From: an uncultured Granulosicoccaceae bacterium
GTDB lineage: Bacteria > Pseudomonadota > Gammaproteobacteria > Granulosicoccales > Granulosicoccaceae
DNA: 47,423 nucleotides
Reading direction: 5' to 3'
Assembly (NCBI GenBank): GCA_937998875.1
Contig: CALLBO010000067.1
Span: forward strand, 1 to 47,423
A program made the translations under genes and the position numbers. How positions within the stretch are numbered: position 1 is the stretch's first letter; every line of letters begins with the position of its first letter. Below the pieces are notes generated by a model. It ran no database searches, was not told the origin of the DNA, and saw only the letters and a list, made by a program, of their open reading frames with translations. Shown one piece after another: positions 16,822 through 25,553 of the stretch.

Positions 16822-16973
16822 GGAGTCGGATGGTGCTTGAATCAGAGTAAAATAACAATAAGTGATGGTCGGAACTGTACCGAAGGTTTTGCTAAACCCG
16901 CAGCAACCTACTAACACTATGCTTCAAAATTACCAACTCTGCCGTGCTTGTATTAAAAATAACGGGAACTCCA

Positions 16974-17639
16974 ATGACTGATGTCTATATCGATCAAAGC
17001 ATCCAAAAGATCCGGGACTTGCATACCGACATCCTGCAGATGGATAAATCCACGACCACTATAAGAGAGTATATTTCTCTTCAGGCAGAACGGCTGTTGG
17101 ATGCCCATTCGTTTGGCAGTACAGCGGTGATATTTCATCTGGCCTGTTGGTGTAAGCCGTTAATCGGAAAAAACCATGAAGAAATAATGAACGCACGTCT
17201 AACACCGGAACTTGCACAGCAAACAATGGCCGCGGAATACGGATTCCCGACATGGAACAATGTAGAAAGTCTCTCAGAAACCCAATTCGATACCAGATTT
17301 GAAGCCTGTGTAGACAACATGCTTCACGGCGAGTTACAACTGCTGCAAAGTGCGCTTCAGTCAAGCCCGCAACTGGCCACACAAAGATCGCAATACGGTC
17401 ACGGAGCAACACTACTGCACTATTTGGCTGCAAACGGCGTTGAGTCTTATCGGCAGATTACCCCAATGAACGCTGCGGACATTGCGCAGACTCTGATCGA
17501 CGCCGGTGCTGACGCGAGTGCAAAAGCCAGCATCTATGGCAACAGCGATGTACGCGGGCTGCTGCTATCAAGCGCCCATCCTGCCGACGCCGGCGTGGTG
17601 GGATCCGTTAACGCTATTCTAGAGCGCGCAATGGGTTGA
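16974..17639 (+). CDS. ankyrin-repeat-like protein
   Basis: 221 residues from ATG 16974, which has GGGAAC upstream; an in-frame ATG at 16944 adds ten unlikely residues. The N-terminal half is helical and includes MAAEYGFPTWNNVESL, a short motif common before ankyrin repeats in uncharacterised bacterial proteins. The second half holds degenerate ankyrin repeats: HGATLLHYLAANGVESYRQI, then DIAQTLIDAGADASAKA. No signal peptide, so probably a cytoplasmic protein-protein interaction module. It ends 50 bp before the degenerate edge of the repeat array. A second ankyrin protein is found at 20303. Function unknown. Confidence 0.75.
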   Translation: MTDVYIDQSIQKIRDLHTDILQMDKSTTTIREYISLQAERLLDAHSFGSTAVIFHLACWCKPLIGKNHEEIMNARLTPELAQQTMAAEYGFPTWNNVESLSETQFDTRFEACVDNMLHGELQLLQSALQSSPQLATQRSQYGHGATLLHYLAANGVESYRQITPMNAADIAQTLIDAGADASAKASIYGNSDVRGLLLSSAHPADAGVVGSVNAILERAMG

Positions 17640-17814
17640 TACCCGGGCAGATGCTTTAGCCTAGTGTAGGCGAATAGTCTGCCATACAAGTGGTAGATAT
17701 ACATTAAACCTGCCCCCTGCGGAAACCGCTCTGAGCCAAACAGATATGCAAGCCAGGGTGACAGAAAACACGAAACCGGTCGTCTGAATGCAGACATTAA
17801 CAATGTCCTATTTT

Positions 17815-17951
17815 CGTTGGGGGGGCATAAGCGACAGTGCATCCACCAACCTGCTTCAACTAACGCTACAAACTTCAGGACGAATTAGATGACCAAGTGC
17901 AAAACATATTATGTATTAGTTTGGTGGATGCGCAAGCTTATCCACCCTACG
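17815..17951. repeat. array element 1
   Basis: 137 bp. The left arm has CGTTGGGGGGGC instead of CGTAGGGGGGC and GTGCATCC instead of GCGCATCC, making it the most diverged of the three array-type copies. The right arm at 17921 begins TTGGTGGATGCGCAAGC. Confidence 0.8.
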
Positions 17952-18046
17952 GGAACCGCTCTTTAACCAAACAAATAGACGAGCCAGTGCGACAGAAAAA
18001 ACGAAACCAGTCGTCTGAATGCACTACATTGATGATGCCATTTTTT

Positions 18047-18183
18047 CGTAGGGGGGGCATAAGCGACAGCGCATCCACCAACCTGCCTCAACTAACACTA
18101 CAAATTTCACGGCGGATTAAATCACCAAGTGCAAAACATATTATGTATTAGTTTGGTGGATGCGCAAGCTTATCCACCCTACG
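18047..18183. repeat. array element 2
   Basis: 137 bp. One extra G in the left-arm G run. The core has CAACTAACACTACAAATTTC where copies 1 and 3 have CGCTACAAACTTC. The right arm is identical to element 1. Confidence 0.85.
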
Positions 18184-18278
18184 GGAACCGCTCTATAACC
18201 AAACAAATAGACAAGCCAGTGCGACAGAAAAAACGAAACCGGTCGTCTGAATGCACGACACTAACAATGTCCTATTTT

Positions 18279-18414
18279 CGTAGGGGGGCATAAGCGACAG
18301 CGCATCCACCAACCTGCCTCAACTAACGCTACAAACTTCACGGCGAATTAGATCACCAAGTGCAAAACATGTTATGTATTAGTTTGGTGGATGCGCAAGC
18401 TTATCCACCCTACG
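18279..18414. repeat. array element 3
   Basis: 136 bp, with intact arms. The core differs from element 1 by a few substitutions, such as ATGTTATG for ATATTATG. Followed by a 94-bp spacer. Confidence 0.85.
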
Positions 18415-18508
18415 GGAACCGCTCTACAACCAAACAAATAAACAAGCCAGTGCGACAGAAAAAACGAAACCGGTCGTCTGAATGTACCACAATGATGATG
18501 CCATTTTT

Positions 18509-18646
18509 CGTAGGGGGGCATAAGCGACAGCGCATCCACCAGGAGCCGCAACAAACGCTGCGAACTAACAGTTAATTGCCAGATTAACCGGTTAGTTGTG
18601 TCTGACGTGCTGCACATTGGTGGATACGCAAGCTTATCCCCTTACG
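18509..18646. repeat. array element 4, core of the 7.84-kb subfamily
   Basis: 138 bp. The left arm matches the other array copies, but after ATCCACCA the core switches to a sequence shared with the single element at 7843-7990 (GCGAACTAACAGTTAA and TGACGTGCTGCACATTGGTG). The right arm carries GGATACGC and CTTACG, so its end is slightly degenerate. The array is therefore composite. Confidence 0.8.
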
Positions 18647-18682
18647 GAATAAAGTCTGTACACACAACATGAATCGTACACC

Positions 18683-20026
18683 TTACTCTGAAACAGATTG
18701 GTAGATCAGCGCGTTCAGGTTTTGCAGGTTATTGTTGTCATCTGTACCAAGGTTTAGCACACAGTCCTTTAAAGCTACAGCTCGAGCTTCCCCTAACGGC
18801 CTGCTTGCGAATCGCATAAACTTTTGTTCCAGCATGTCCGTACTGAACGGTATCTCCGGGTCACCAGCTGCCTCCACTGTACCGGACTCAAGAATCCGTC
18901 CATCCTGAAGTTCAATTACGACATGGCTCTTACGCAAGCCGGGAAAGCACTGGTTATACTCCTCCACTTCTACCATCCTAATCATGTTGCTGATCCGCAG
19001 AACATCTTCATCCCGCAATCCTGCACCATCGATATGCTCCACACCCACATCGTTATAGATAACAGCAGCAGCAACAGGAAACGGCAAACTGTACTGCGCC
19101 TGCTCGGTGGTGGCCGGTGAAGTCACAGCGAGTCGCTTTGACTCATGAAAGGTCCCAATCTCTACCCGCTTAATCTGCTCGGGCTTAAAGTCGCACTTTT
19201 CCTTTATGGCCAACACACCCGCAATCGCAGGCTGTGCCCAGCGACAAACCGGATAGGCCTTAACGTATTGGTCTGTGATCGTCCAGCCAGCACCGATATC
19301 TGCCCAGACATTCCGCACTTCATCACTTTCTATTGTTACTGCCGGTGCACCGGTAAAACCCTCTTTCGCAAGCAAAGCTGCAGAGCACCCAGTCATTGCG
19401 CCCCAACCCGACCCGTCTTTGAGCATGGTCGGGTGATCAATGCATCGCATCATCTGGCTACGCGGCCCGTGATACTCCGCAATACCCAGTGCCTCACGGG
19501 TCTGTTCACTATCAAGTTTCAAGCTGCGTGAACCAATAGCCGCAGCAGCCAGCGCTATCCACGCACCGGAGGTGTGATAGTCACAAGCCGTAGCATGCAA
19601 TGCGATACCAGCGCGACCACCTACCTCATAACCCATCACAAGTCGGCTGAGAAACTCTGCCTCAGACACAAGTTGATCGACTTCGGTAAATGCCAGTACT
19701 GCAGGAAGCACTCCACAGCCTACATGCCCTTTGGTTGGCTTATATCCATCATGTGCGTCGACCGAATCTATTAACATACCACCAGCCAACGCAGCCCCGG
19801 TGGCACTGCACCGCCGGCCATCAAAAAGCATTCGGGCACTTTTCGCCGGATCACCAGATCCAAACTGACTGAACGCATGATTGCGAATTATCTGTGAAAG
19901 ATCCGTGACAGTGCCGCTGGCAGCCACACCGAGTAAATCCAGCAATGCATAGCGGCTTGCTTTTTTAACATGATCCGGCACATCATCCCATTGCAGGTCG
20001 TGGATAAAATCAAATACTTTATTCAC
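18683..20026 (-). CDS. MmgE/PrpD-family protein
   Basis: Member of the 2-methylcitrate dehydratase/cis-aconitate decarboxylase-like family, 447 residues. Recognisable blocks are ASRYALLDLLGVAASG (23-38), LAGGMLIDSVDAHDGYKPTKG followed by HVGCGVLPAVLAF, EYHGPRSQMMRCIDHPTMLKDG, AYPVCRWAQPAIAGVLAI, and SLPFPVAAAVI. Full length. The family covers dehydratases and decarboxylases of various acids. The prpB/prpC neighbours expected for methylcitrate metabolism are absent, so a different substrate is likely. Its 3' end lies 36 bp from the repeat array. Confidence 0.88.
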   Translation of the reverse strand: MNKVFDFIHDLQWDDVPDHVKKASRYALLDLLGVAASGTVTDLSQIIRNHAFSQFGSGDPAKSARMLFDGRRCSATGAALAGGMLIDSVDAHDGYKPTKGHVGCGVLPAVLAFTEVDQLVSEAEFLSRLVMGYEVGGRAGIALHATACDYHTSGAWIALAAAAIGSRSLKLDSEQTREALGIAEYHGPRSQMMRCIDHPTMLKDGSGWGAMTGCSAALLAKEGFTGAPAVTIESDEVRNVWADIGAGWTITDQYVKAYPVCRWAQPAIAGVLAIKEKCDFKPEQIKRVEIGTFHESKRLAVTSPATTEQAQYSLPFPVAAAVIYNDVGVEHIDGAGLRDEDVLRISNMIRMVEVEEYNQCFPGLRKSHVVIELQDGRILESGTVEAAGDPEIPFSTDMLEQKFMRFASRPLGEARAVALKDCVLNLGTDDNNNLQNLNALIYQSVSE

Positions 20027-20302
20027 TGTTTAGATCCTGAACATTTGCCTGAAATTCAAAGAAGCATTGGCCGCTTTAGCTTTAAAAAAGGATACGCCGT
20101 CACCACCACAAAGATCAACAACGCAATACCATGGTGACGCGAATACGAATTTTCTATTGATCGGATCTGTATCCGGCGCGAACATATTTCAACTAATCAC
20201 TCTAAACTGAGCGATATGTTATCGTGTGTTACTCAACCACCGTACCGAACTCTACACTGCAGACAAATGCTCTGCGCTCATCCAACTTCACACCCAACTA
20301 GT

Positions 20303-20944
20303 ATGAATTCAGACTCAGTAAAAGACGCTATCGATTCCGGTGATATCGCCGGACTGGAGACAATACTCAGTTCCACACCGGCGCTCGCCAACACAAAGAT
20401 CGTCTGGGGACCTGAGAAGAAAAACAAAACCGACCCGTTGCACTACATCGCTGACGCTGTATTTGAAGAAAAACTCACATCAGACAAAGATGTCGAGTTG
20501 GCACAACTGCTTCTGAAACATGGAGCACTGATTGATGGAAGCGAAGGCACAGAGTCACCGCTACTGGGCGCTACTTCTCTGGCAGCCGGGCAACTTGCTA
20601 ATCTGTTAATTGATAAAGGTGCTGACATACATGCGACATCAGTTCATGGAGCTACCGCTCTGCACTGGAGCTGCTACACCGGCTTACCTGACACAGTCAG
20701 CCAGTTGCTTGCCGCCGGTGCAAGGGTGGAGCAAAAATGTACTCAATTCCACGCAACTCCGTTATTCTGGGCAATTCATGCTATAAAATATGGATCAGAT
20801 AAAGCGCACAACAAAATGATCGCTGCCATCAGACATCTGCTGGATGCTGGTGCCGATAAAGACACCTGTAATCACCAGGATTACACTGCTCTGCAGCTTG
20901 CTAAAGACACTGATAATGAAACGCTAATCGGTTTGCTGCAGTAG
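20303..20944 (+). CDS. ankyrin-repeat protein
   Basis: 213 residues from ATG 20303; an earlier in-frame ATG at 20216 adds cysteine-rich residues with no family look. At least four ankyrin repeats: SPLLGATSLAAGQLANLLID-type near 85-105, GADIHATSVHGATALHWSC, then LPDTVSQLLAAGARVEQKCT, and MIAAIRHLLDAGADKDTCNH followed by DYTALQLAKD. Cytoplasmic. Probably binds another protein; partner unknown. It is convergent with the GGCT-like gene, 11 bp apart, with no terminator seen. Confidence 0.85.
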   Translation: MNSDSVKDAIDSGDIAGLETILSSTPALANTKIVWGPEKKNKTDPLHYIADAVFEEKLTSDKDVELAQLLLKHGALIDGSEGTESPLLGATSLAAGQLANLLIDKGADIHATSVHGATALHWSCYTGLPDTVSQLLAAGARVEQKCTQFHATPLFWAIHAIKYGSDKAHNKMIAAIRHLLDAGADKDTCNHQDYTALQLAKDTDNETLIGLLQ

Positions 20945-20955
20945 AGCACAGGTAT

Positions 20956-21381
20956 TTAGTTAACAGATGCTATGTATTCGGCAGGAAACTCATACTTTGA
21001 AAGAGCCGTTCTCAACTTGGCAGCATATTCCGCATTGGACTCTTCAGGGGCCGGTCGTCTCAGTAAGTTATAGCAAATCGCTGGAAGAGCACTATTAGCA
21101 GTACCATTTCCTATTAGATTTACTGACAAAGCCTCAGGGCAATAGTCTTGCAAACCATCAGCAGAATACAAGCTGTTGATATCGGTATGAGTCACCGACA
21201 TCACCATTCCATATGAGCGCGCTCCACTCCTGGCCACCAGGGTTGCGCGATTGCCGATAACAAGTTCAAAACCATCTGCATATCCCTGTCTTGGTTTTAC
21301 TACCTCAATACCATTTGAGATGAGAATATCCCCGTCCATGAATAATCCGTAGAAAAATGCATCTACCCGTCGATCCGACAT
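20956..21381 (-). CDS. gamma-glutamylcyclotransferase-fold (AIG2-like) protein
   Basis: 141 residues. The N-terminal VDAFFYGLFMDGDIL carries the YG-x-x-M substrate-binding loop of the GGCT/AIG2 fold, followed by YADGFELVIGNRATLV and SYGMVMSVTHTDINSLYSAD, a pattern typical of small bacterial AIG2-like proteins. The start is well defined by a strong AGGAGGAG 7 bases upstream of ATG 21381. It might act on gamma-glutamyl amines like those made by the PuuA-like ligase, but this link is only a guess. The actual substrate is unknown. Confidence 0.75.
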   Translation of the reverse strand: MSDRRVDAFFYGLFMDGDILISNGIEVVKPRQGYADGFELVIGNRATLVARSGARSYGMVMSVTHTDINSLYSADGLQDYCPEALSVNLIGNGTANSALPAICYNLLRRPAPEESNAEYAAKLRTALSKYEFPAEYIASVN

Positions 21382-21532
21382 TTTTTACTCCTCCTATATT
21401 CAGGTTAACAGCAAATCTCTACCCAGACTATTATTTTCGCACCACTTCTAAACACCCTCGCTATCAATCACAATACAGATGTCATCGGCCAGAAATTCGG
21501 TGACGGAATTTTACGAAAGAGCCTGATAAACT

Positions 21533-21991
21533 TCATAGCGAATTCTCATACCCACCAAATCTAATTATAAACAGCGAAACGACCATGCCAACTAAAGCTG
21601 TTACGGGTAACGTTATTGTGAAGATGACTAAAGTCACCTGAATGCTTTCATTGAGGACACCCCATAAATCAAACTTATCTACAACAGGTGAGTTTATCTC
21701 AAAAGCCAAACTTTGAATCAAGGCAGCAATTGCCGCTGACAAAAACGAAATCAGCGGGGTAATAATATAAGGCTTAATACTAAAACGTATTCTCTTCTCA
21801 GGCACATACCACTTCCCACACGCCCATCCTAAACTACAGGCGCTGACTACTGCAGCAATCCAAACCACCAGAGAATAGTAAGAAAGCCCTACCGAGCTTC
21901 TGACAATCAAAGCCAATACAACAACAGCTGCGAAAATTCCGTGATATACCGAGCTGAATACTCTTATATTTTCGGAAGTAATTTTGCGCAC
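21533..21991 (-). CDS. small integral membrane protein, unknown
   Basis: 152 residues with four hydrophobic segments (about 15-32, 38-56, 72-93 and 120-143), the last ending in MVVSLFIIRFGGYENSL. No motif I recognise. It is an isolated gene on the minus strand. Base composition is more AT-rich than neighbours, which may mean low expression or recent arrival. It is called on length, membrane topology and the absence of a competing ORF. Confidence 0.6.
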   Translation of the reverse strand: MRKITSENIRVFSSVYHGIFAAVVVLALIVRSSVGLSYYSLVVWIAAVVSACSLGWACGKWYVPEKRIRFSIKPYIITPLISFLSAAIAALIQSLAFEINSPVVDKFDLWGVLNESIQVTLVIFTITLPVTALVGMVVSLFIIRFGGYENSL

Positions 21992-22092
21992 TAAAATCTA
22001 TTTTCTCTGATCGTTCTCCAAGTGAAATACTAACATCAAATAACCGCAGTTAGATCAGGCATCAGGGCAACGAACATCCGATAAGCTCTACA

Positions 22093-23418
22093 CTAGAAAA
22101 ATGAAAGAACCAAAGCCGCCAACGCCGACATCACCAGGATAATGCCGATGGACCGGTGATAGACAAAAGCTGCAATACCACAAAGCACAGTCAATAAAGC
22201 CACACGCCAGTCAAGCGAGCTTAGTGACGGGGTCCAAAGTGTTAAAAAACCATGCTTTATCGGCTCTACCTGGCGAAATAGCACGTGCAGTGCAAACCAG
22301 ACCGACAGGTTTAGGATCACACCCACAACGGCCGCGGTAATTGCAGACATAGCTCCCTTGAGTCTCGGTTGATCACCGAGCCAGTCAATATACGGGGCAC
22401 CGGCAAAGATCCATAAAAAACACGGAACAAACGTAACCCATAGAGAGATCAGCGCTGCACCAGTTGCGAGTGCAAATCCACCTGCTTTGAATCCGGCCAG
22501 AAAGGCGACAAACTCGGTTACCAATATCAACGGGCCAGGTGTGGTCTCTGCCAGACCTAAACCGTCCATCATCTCACCTGCGCTCAGCCAGCCGTATTGG
22601 GCAACAACATCCTGCGCAAGATAGGCTAGCACAGCATAGGCACCACCAAAAGTGACCACCGCGAGTTGTGAAAAGAAGGCACCGACTCGATACAACAGAT
22701 CATGGGCTCCGATTGCCCAAAGGAATAGAAACGGCAATATCCACAGAACCAGCCAGATCGCAACGGTAGTCACCGTCGAACGAACATGACCTTCGGCAGG
22801 AGCTGCAATATTTTCACTTACCGTATTGTGATTCTTACTACGTATAAAACCGTACAGCGCAGCAGCCGCAATGATCAAGGGGAATGGCACGTTAAAAAAG
22901 AAAATCATCACAAATGCCAGTGCAGCAATAACCCAATGCTCTGAGTTTGTCAGTGCTTTCTTCGCTACACGCAGCAACGCTTCGATAACGACGATAATAA
23001 CGGCTGCCTTAATACCTAGAAACAGCGTTTCAACGAGACTCACCTTGCCATACAGGGAATAGACAGCGGCAAAGAAAAATACCACCAGCGCTCCCGGTAT
23101 CACAAACATCAAACCGGCAATTAATCCGCCTCGAACACCATGCAATTTCCAACCTGAATAAGTTGCCAGTTGCATCGCCTCCGGACCGGGTAATAACATG
23201 CAAAAGCTCAACGCACTAAGATATTGTTTTTCAGACAGCCAGTTTTTTTCGGCCACAACAATCTTATGCATCAATGCAATCTGTGCAGCCGGACCGCCGA
23301 AAGACAACAGTCCAATTTTTAGCCAGACATAAAATGCCTGCAGCATTGTCGGACTCTCACCAGGCTCTGAAGAATTGCCGTCTGCTTGTGTGGTAGCAAG
23401 GTTGGAATTATCAGCCAC
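22093..23418 (-). CDS. chrA: chromate transporter ChrA (long chain)
   Basis: CHR-family inner-membrane efflux transporter, 441 residues with two homologous halves. The first half has FGGPAAQIALMHKIVV and the SFCMLLPGPEAMQLATYSGW motif; the second half has VVTFGGAYAVLAYLAQ and GLGLAETTPGPLILVTEF. The start is GTG at 23418 with about 25 hydrophilic residues before the first helix. It follows the rhodanese-ChrB gene with a 6-bp gap, so the two form an operon. The protein is predicted to expel chromate, or another oxyanion, from the cytoplasm. Confidence 0.95.
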   Translation of the reverse strand: MADNSNLATTQADGNSSEPGESPTMLQAFYVWLKIGLLSFGGPAAQIALMHKIVVAEKNWLSEKQYLSALSFCMLLPGPEAMQLATYSGWKLHGVRGGLIAGLMFVIPGALVVFFFAAVYSLYGKVSLVETLFLGIKAAVIIVVIEALLRVAKKALTNSEHWVIAALAFVMIFFFNVPFPLIIAAAALYGFIRSKNHNTVSENIAAPAEGHVRSTVTTVAIWLVLWILPFLFLWAIGAHDLLYRVGAFFSQLAVVTFGGAYAVLAYLAQDVVAQYGWLSAGEMMDGLGLAETTPGPLILVTEFVAFLAGFKAGGFALATGAALISLWVTFVPCFLWIFAGAPYIDWLGDQPRLKGAMSAITAAVVGVILNLSVWFALHVLFRQVEPIKHGFLTLWTPSLSSLDWRVALLTVLCGIAAFVYHRSIGIILVMSALAALVLSFF

Positions 23419-23424
23419 CCTGAT

Positions 23425-24267
23425 CTACCTCGACCCAACGTGACCGGCGCTGGACCAGTCGTGCTTTTCATCAAACGCATCACGCGCCCAGCGATACATC
23501 GCATCATAGAGTGGCATACCAGCGTCGAGCTGTTCGAGATCATCGCTGTATTGGCGCGACAAGCCTAATGACATTGCCATCAGTCCCGCACACTGCGGTG
23601 CGAGATCCAGGTGATCTGTATCGGCGCCGCGCACAACGGTAGCCAACCGGCTCAGTGCCTCCGCGGGCTTGCTTTCACCTTGCAAACCGAATTCATGCAA
23701 CATCGTGTCAAAGGTACAGCCTGAGTCACGATGACTAAAGAGCACATCCTCAACATCAAACGGTATCGCGTTGAACTTTTCCGCAACCAGTGCCACCTGC
23801 GACCCGGTAACAAACATAAATATCGCATTCGGATCAACAAACCGCCTGATCAGCCAGGCGCAGGCGATACGATCGACCTTGGGTCTGACCCTGGTAACCC
23901 AAACGGTCTGCCCGGCGGCATTGCGTTGAACATCTTTTGTCAGCAACATGCCGGCATCGCGCCAGCCGAATTGCCCGCCCTCGAGCACCTCAGCGGAAAC
24001 ACCATTAGATCTCAGTAGTGCCGCAACGCCTTCGCTGATCTTCAGGCCTTTCTGACAATAGACCACAGCATGCCGGGTACCAATATCATCAACCACAGTA
24101 CTGATGTTGTCGATCACAGACGGGAATTCGCAGCGAATCGCTGCGGGAATTAAACGGGGATCATCGTCGAAATCTTCTCCATTGCGCGCGTCAATAATGA
24201 CAGGGGCAGCAGGGGTTCCTACGAGACGGGATAATTGATTAACAGATATCTGGACTGGTGACGCCAT
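23425..24267 (-). CDS. rhodanese-ChrB fusion protein
   Basis: 280 residues. An N-terminal rhodanese domain (about 1-110) has VIIDARNGEDF and the active-site loop VVYCQKGLKIS with Cys71. A C-terminal ChrB domain starts near 118 (WVTRVRPKVDRIACAWLIRR) and contains FVDPNAIFMFV and DVLFSHRDSGCTFDTML. ChrB proteins regulate or support chromate resistance; here the usual N-terminal ChrB part is replaced by rhodanese. The start has a strong GGGAGGA 7-8 bases upstream. It is the first gene of the operon with chrA. Confidence 0.9.
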   Translation of the reverse strand: MASPVQISVNQLSRLVGTPAAPVIIDARNGEDFDDDPRLIPAAIRCEFPSVIDNISTVVDDIGTRHAVVYCQKGLKISEGVAALLRSNGVSAEVLEGGQFGWRDAGMLLTKDVQRNAAGQTVWVTRVRPKVDRIACAWLIRRFVDPNAIFMFVTGSQVALVAEKFNAIPFDVEDVLFSHRDSGCTFDTMLHEFGLQGESKPAEALSRLATVVRGADTDHLDLAPQCAGLMAMSLGLSRQYSDDLEQLDAGMPLYDAMYRWARDAFDEKHDWSSAGHVGSR

Positions 24268-24422
24268 AACGCATCCTCCCTCATTTCAGGGTAAACGAGT
24301 ACCGGCTCAATACTTGGGTGCCGGTAGTGCATGGATGCGAATATTCAGCTGACGCCTCACGAGGCATTCGCAGCCCCATATCGCTATTGTCTACAATCCT
24401 GTTGCAGTGATCAAGCTCTAAA

Positions 24423-24839
24423 TTAGCACTTGCTGGATGAACCGGAAGACCTCAACCGAACTACACCGGTTAATAAACAGTACGCTATTGCTACGATGCC
24501 ACCACTCACTGCGCCGATAACAGTCTCCTGTAAATTGAAGTTTGATCTTCCGCCCAGCATAAGACTAAACGCGAAATACATCACAGACACAATCACTGCA
24601 CCCCCAAGCATCCCAGAGACCAACAACACCCACAGGCTTTGTCTGTTTTTAGATTGTAACCACTTATGCAGCGGCAGAATAAACACTGCAAATCCCAGGT
24701 AACATAACAACCAGTATGACAGGGCCGTAAACGCGCTGGAAAGAACCGTTGTTCCGGAGAAAAGCAGCCAGAAAAATAAGATTACCGGAATTATCAAAGA
24801 CGCAATTACTCCTGCCTTATTGGTGTTTACGCTAGCCAT
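24423..24839 (-). CDS. small four-helix membrane protein, unknown
   Basis: 138 residues with four hydrophobic stretches (about 10-30, 33-56, 71-92 and 108-128) and a Lys/Arg-rich loop at HKWLQSKNRQS, which places that loop in the cytoplasm. I recognise no family. The gene ends 24 bp after the GST start region on the same strand and may be cotranscribed with it. Confidence 0.6.
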   Translation of the reverse strand: MASVNTNKAGVIASLIIPVILFFWLLFSGTTVLSSAFTALSYWLLCYLGFAVFILPLHKWLQSKNRQSLWVLLVSGMLGGAVIVSVMYFAFSLMLGGRSNFNLQETVIGAVSGGIVAIAYCLLTGVVRLRSSGSSSKC

Positions 24840-24862
24840 TTATGATCCACCCGCCATTCGGG

Positions 24863-25510
24863 CTACTCCACCGCCGGACTTGTCGTAGACACAGACCTTC
24901 TTTCACTAAAGCATTGCACCAATGCTCCCAGACGGGAACAACTGCGCCAGTCGTAAAGATTGACCGCATCACACATGCCCAGCGCTGCTATTAGTGAGAT
25001 GTCTGCGAGAGTGAATGATCCAGGAACAAACCCTTCCTCTGTCGCACGTACGTCTAGCCAATCAAGTATTTTTTCAATGCGTATCTGCTGCCGCTGTAAA
25101 TAGTCGACTTCCCCCGAATGTAGACCAGCCCTCTCGATACTACCTCGGTAAAGAAACAGACTTACCAGAGACTCAGTCAGTGTTTCCAGAGAAGCGAGTA
25201 TCTTGAGATCCTCCCATTTGTTGTCAGCGCGAAAGACGTGCAAATAGAGTGGAACATTTGAGTTTAATCCCTCGTTGCAGGCACCATAAGTATCCAGCAG
25301 GTACTCGGCGATGACACTCGAGTCAAAGAGCGTCAGCCCCCGGTCTTCAAACACTGGAACAGTCAGGTTAGGATTGAGCGGACCGATTAAATCAACTGGT
25401 CTCATCCGATCCAGACAATCGGACTGATAGTCCAGATCAAGCTCTGCAAGAATGATTCGCACCTTCCTCGCATAAGGCGAAAGGTTACTGAAATAAAGCT
25501 TCCGATGCAT
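24863..25510 (-). CDS. glutathione S-transferase family protein
   Basis: 215 residues. The thioredoxin-like N-terminal domain has LYFSNLSPYARKVRIILAEL, where Ser8/Ser11 occupy the catalytic region, then PLNPNLTVPVFEDRGLTLFDSSV (cis-Pro and the Glu/Ser glutathione pocket at about 51-67). The all-helical C-terminal domain includes GFVPGSFTLADISLIAALGM, the N-capping box of the fold. Substrate unknown. The start has GGGGGAA about 10 bases upstream. The gene lies 43 bp beyond the aglK stop on the same strand, perhaps read through from the agl operon. Confidence 0.88.
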   Translation of the reverse strand: MHRKLYFSNLSPYARKVRIILAELDLDYQSDCLDRMRPVDLIGPLNPNLTVPVFEDRGLTLFDSSVIAEYLLDTYGACNEGLNSNVPLYLHVFRADNKWEDLKILASLETLTESLVSLFLYRGSIERAGLHSGEVDYLQRQQIRIEKILDWLDVRATEEGFVPGSFTLADISLIAALGMCDAVNLYDWRSCSRLGALVQCFSERRSVSTTSPAVE

Positions 25511-25553
25511 ACAACTGTTCCCCCTACATCTTCCAGTTAAGAACTTCTATAAC

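Larger units (their letters stand above)
17691..18646. repeat. tandem array, period about 231 bp, of inverted-repeat elements
   Basis: The 1043-bp gene-free stretch between the ankyrin and PrpD genes is almost entirely this array. Left arms of the element start at 17815, 18047, 18279 and 18509, spaced 232, 232 and 230 bp. Each repeat unit is an element of 136-137 bp (left arm, core, right arm) plus a spacer of 94-95 bp that begins GGAACCGCTCT and contains CGAAACCGGTCGTCTGAATG. A degenerate right arm at about 17691-17721 and its spacer (17722-17814) show an older unit at the left edge. The last unit ends in a different core. Short ORFs inside (for example 17897-18151 and 18360-18575) are repeat-encoded and not real genes. 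Confidence 0.9.

Noticed and set aside
17897..18617. Short ORFs in both strands of the array (for example with VDAQAYPPYG)
   Set aside because: They are encoded by the repeat arms and spacers, recur with each unit, and resemble the spurious peptides such palindromes give in other genomes.
17691..18646. CRISPR array
   Set aside because: The period is about 231 bp and the spacers are near identical, not unique; no cas genes are present.
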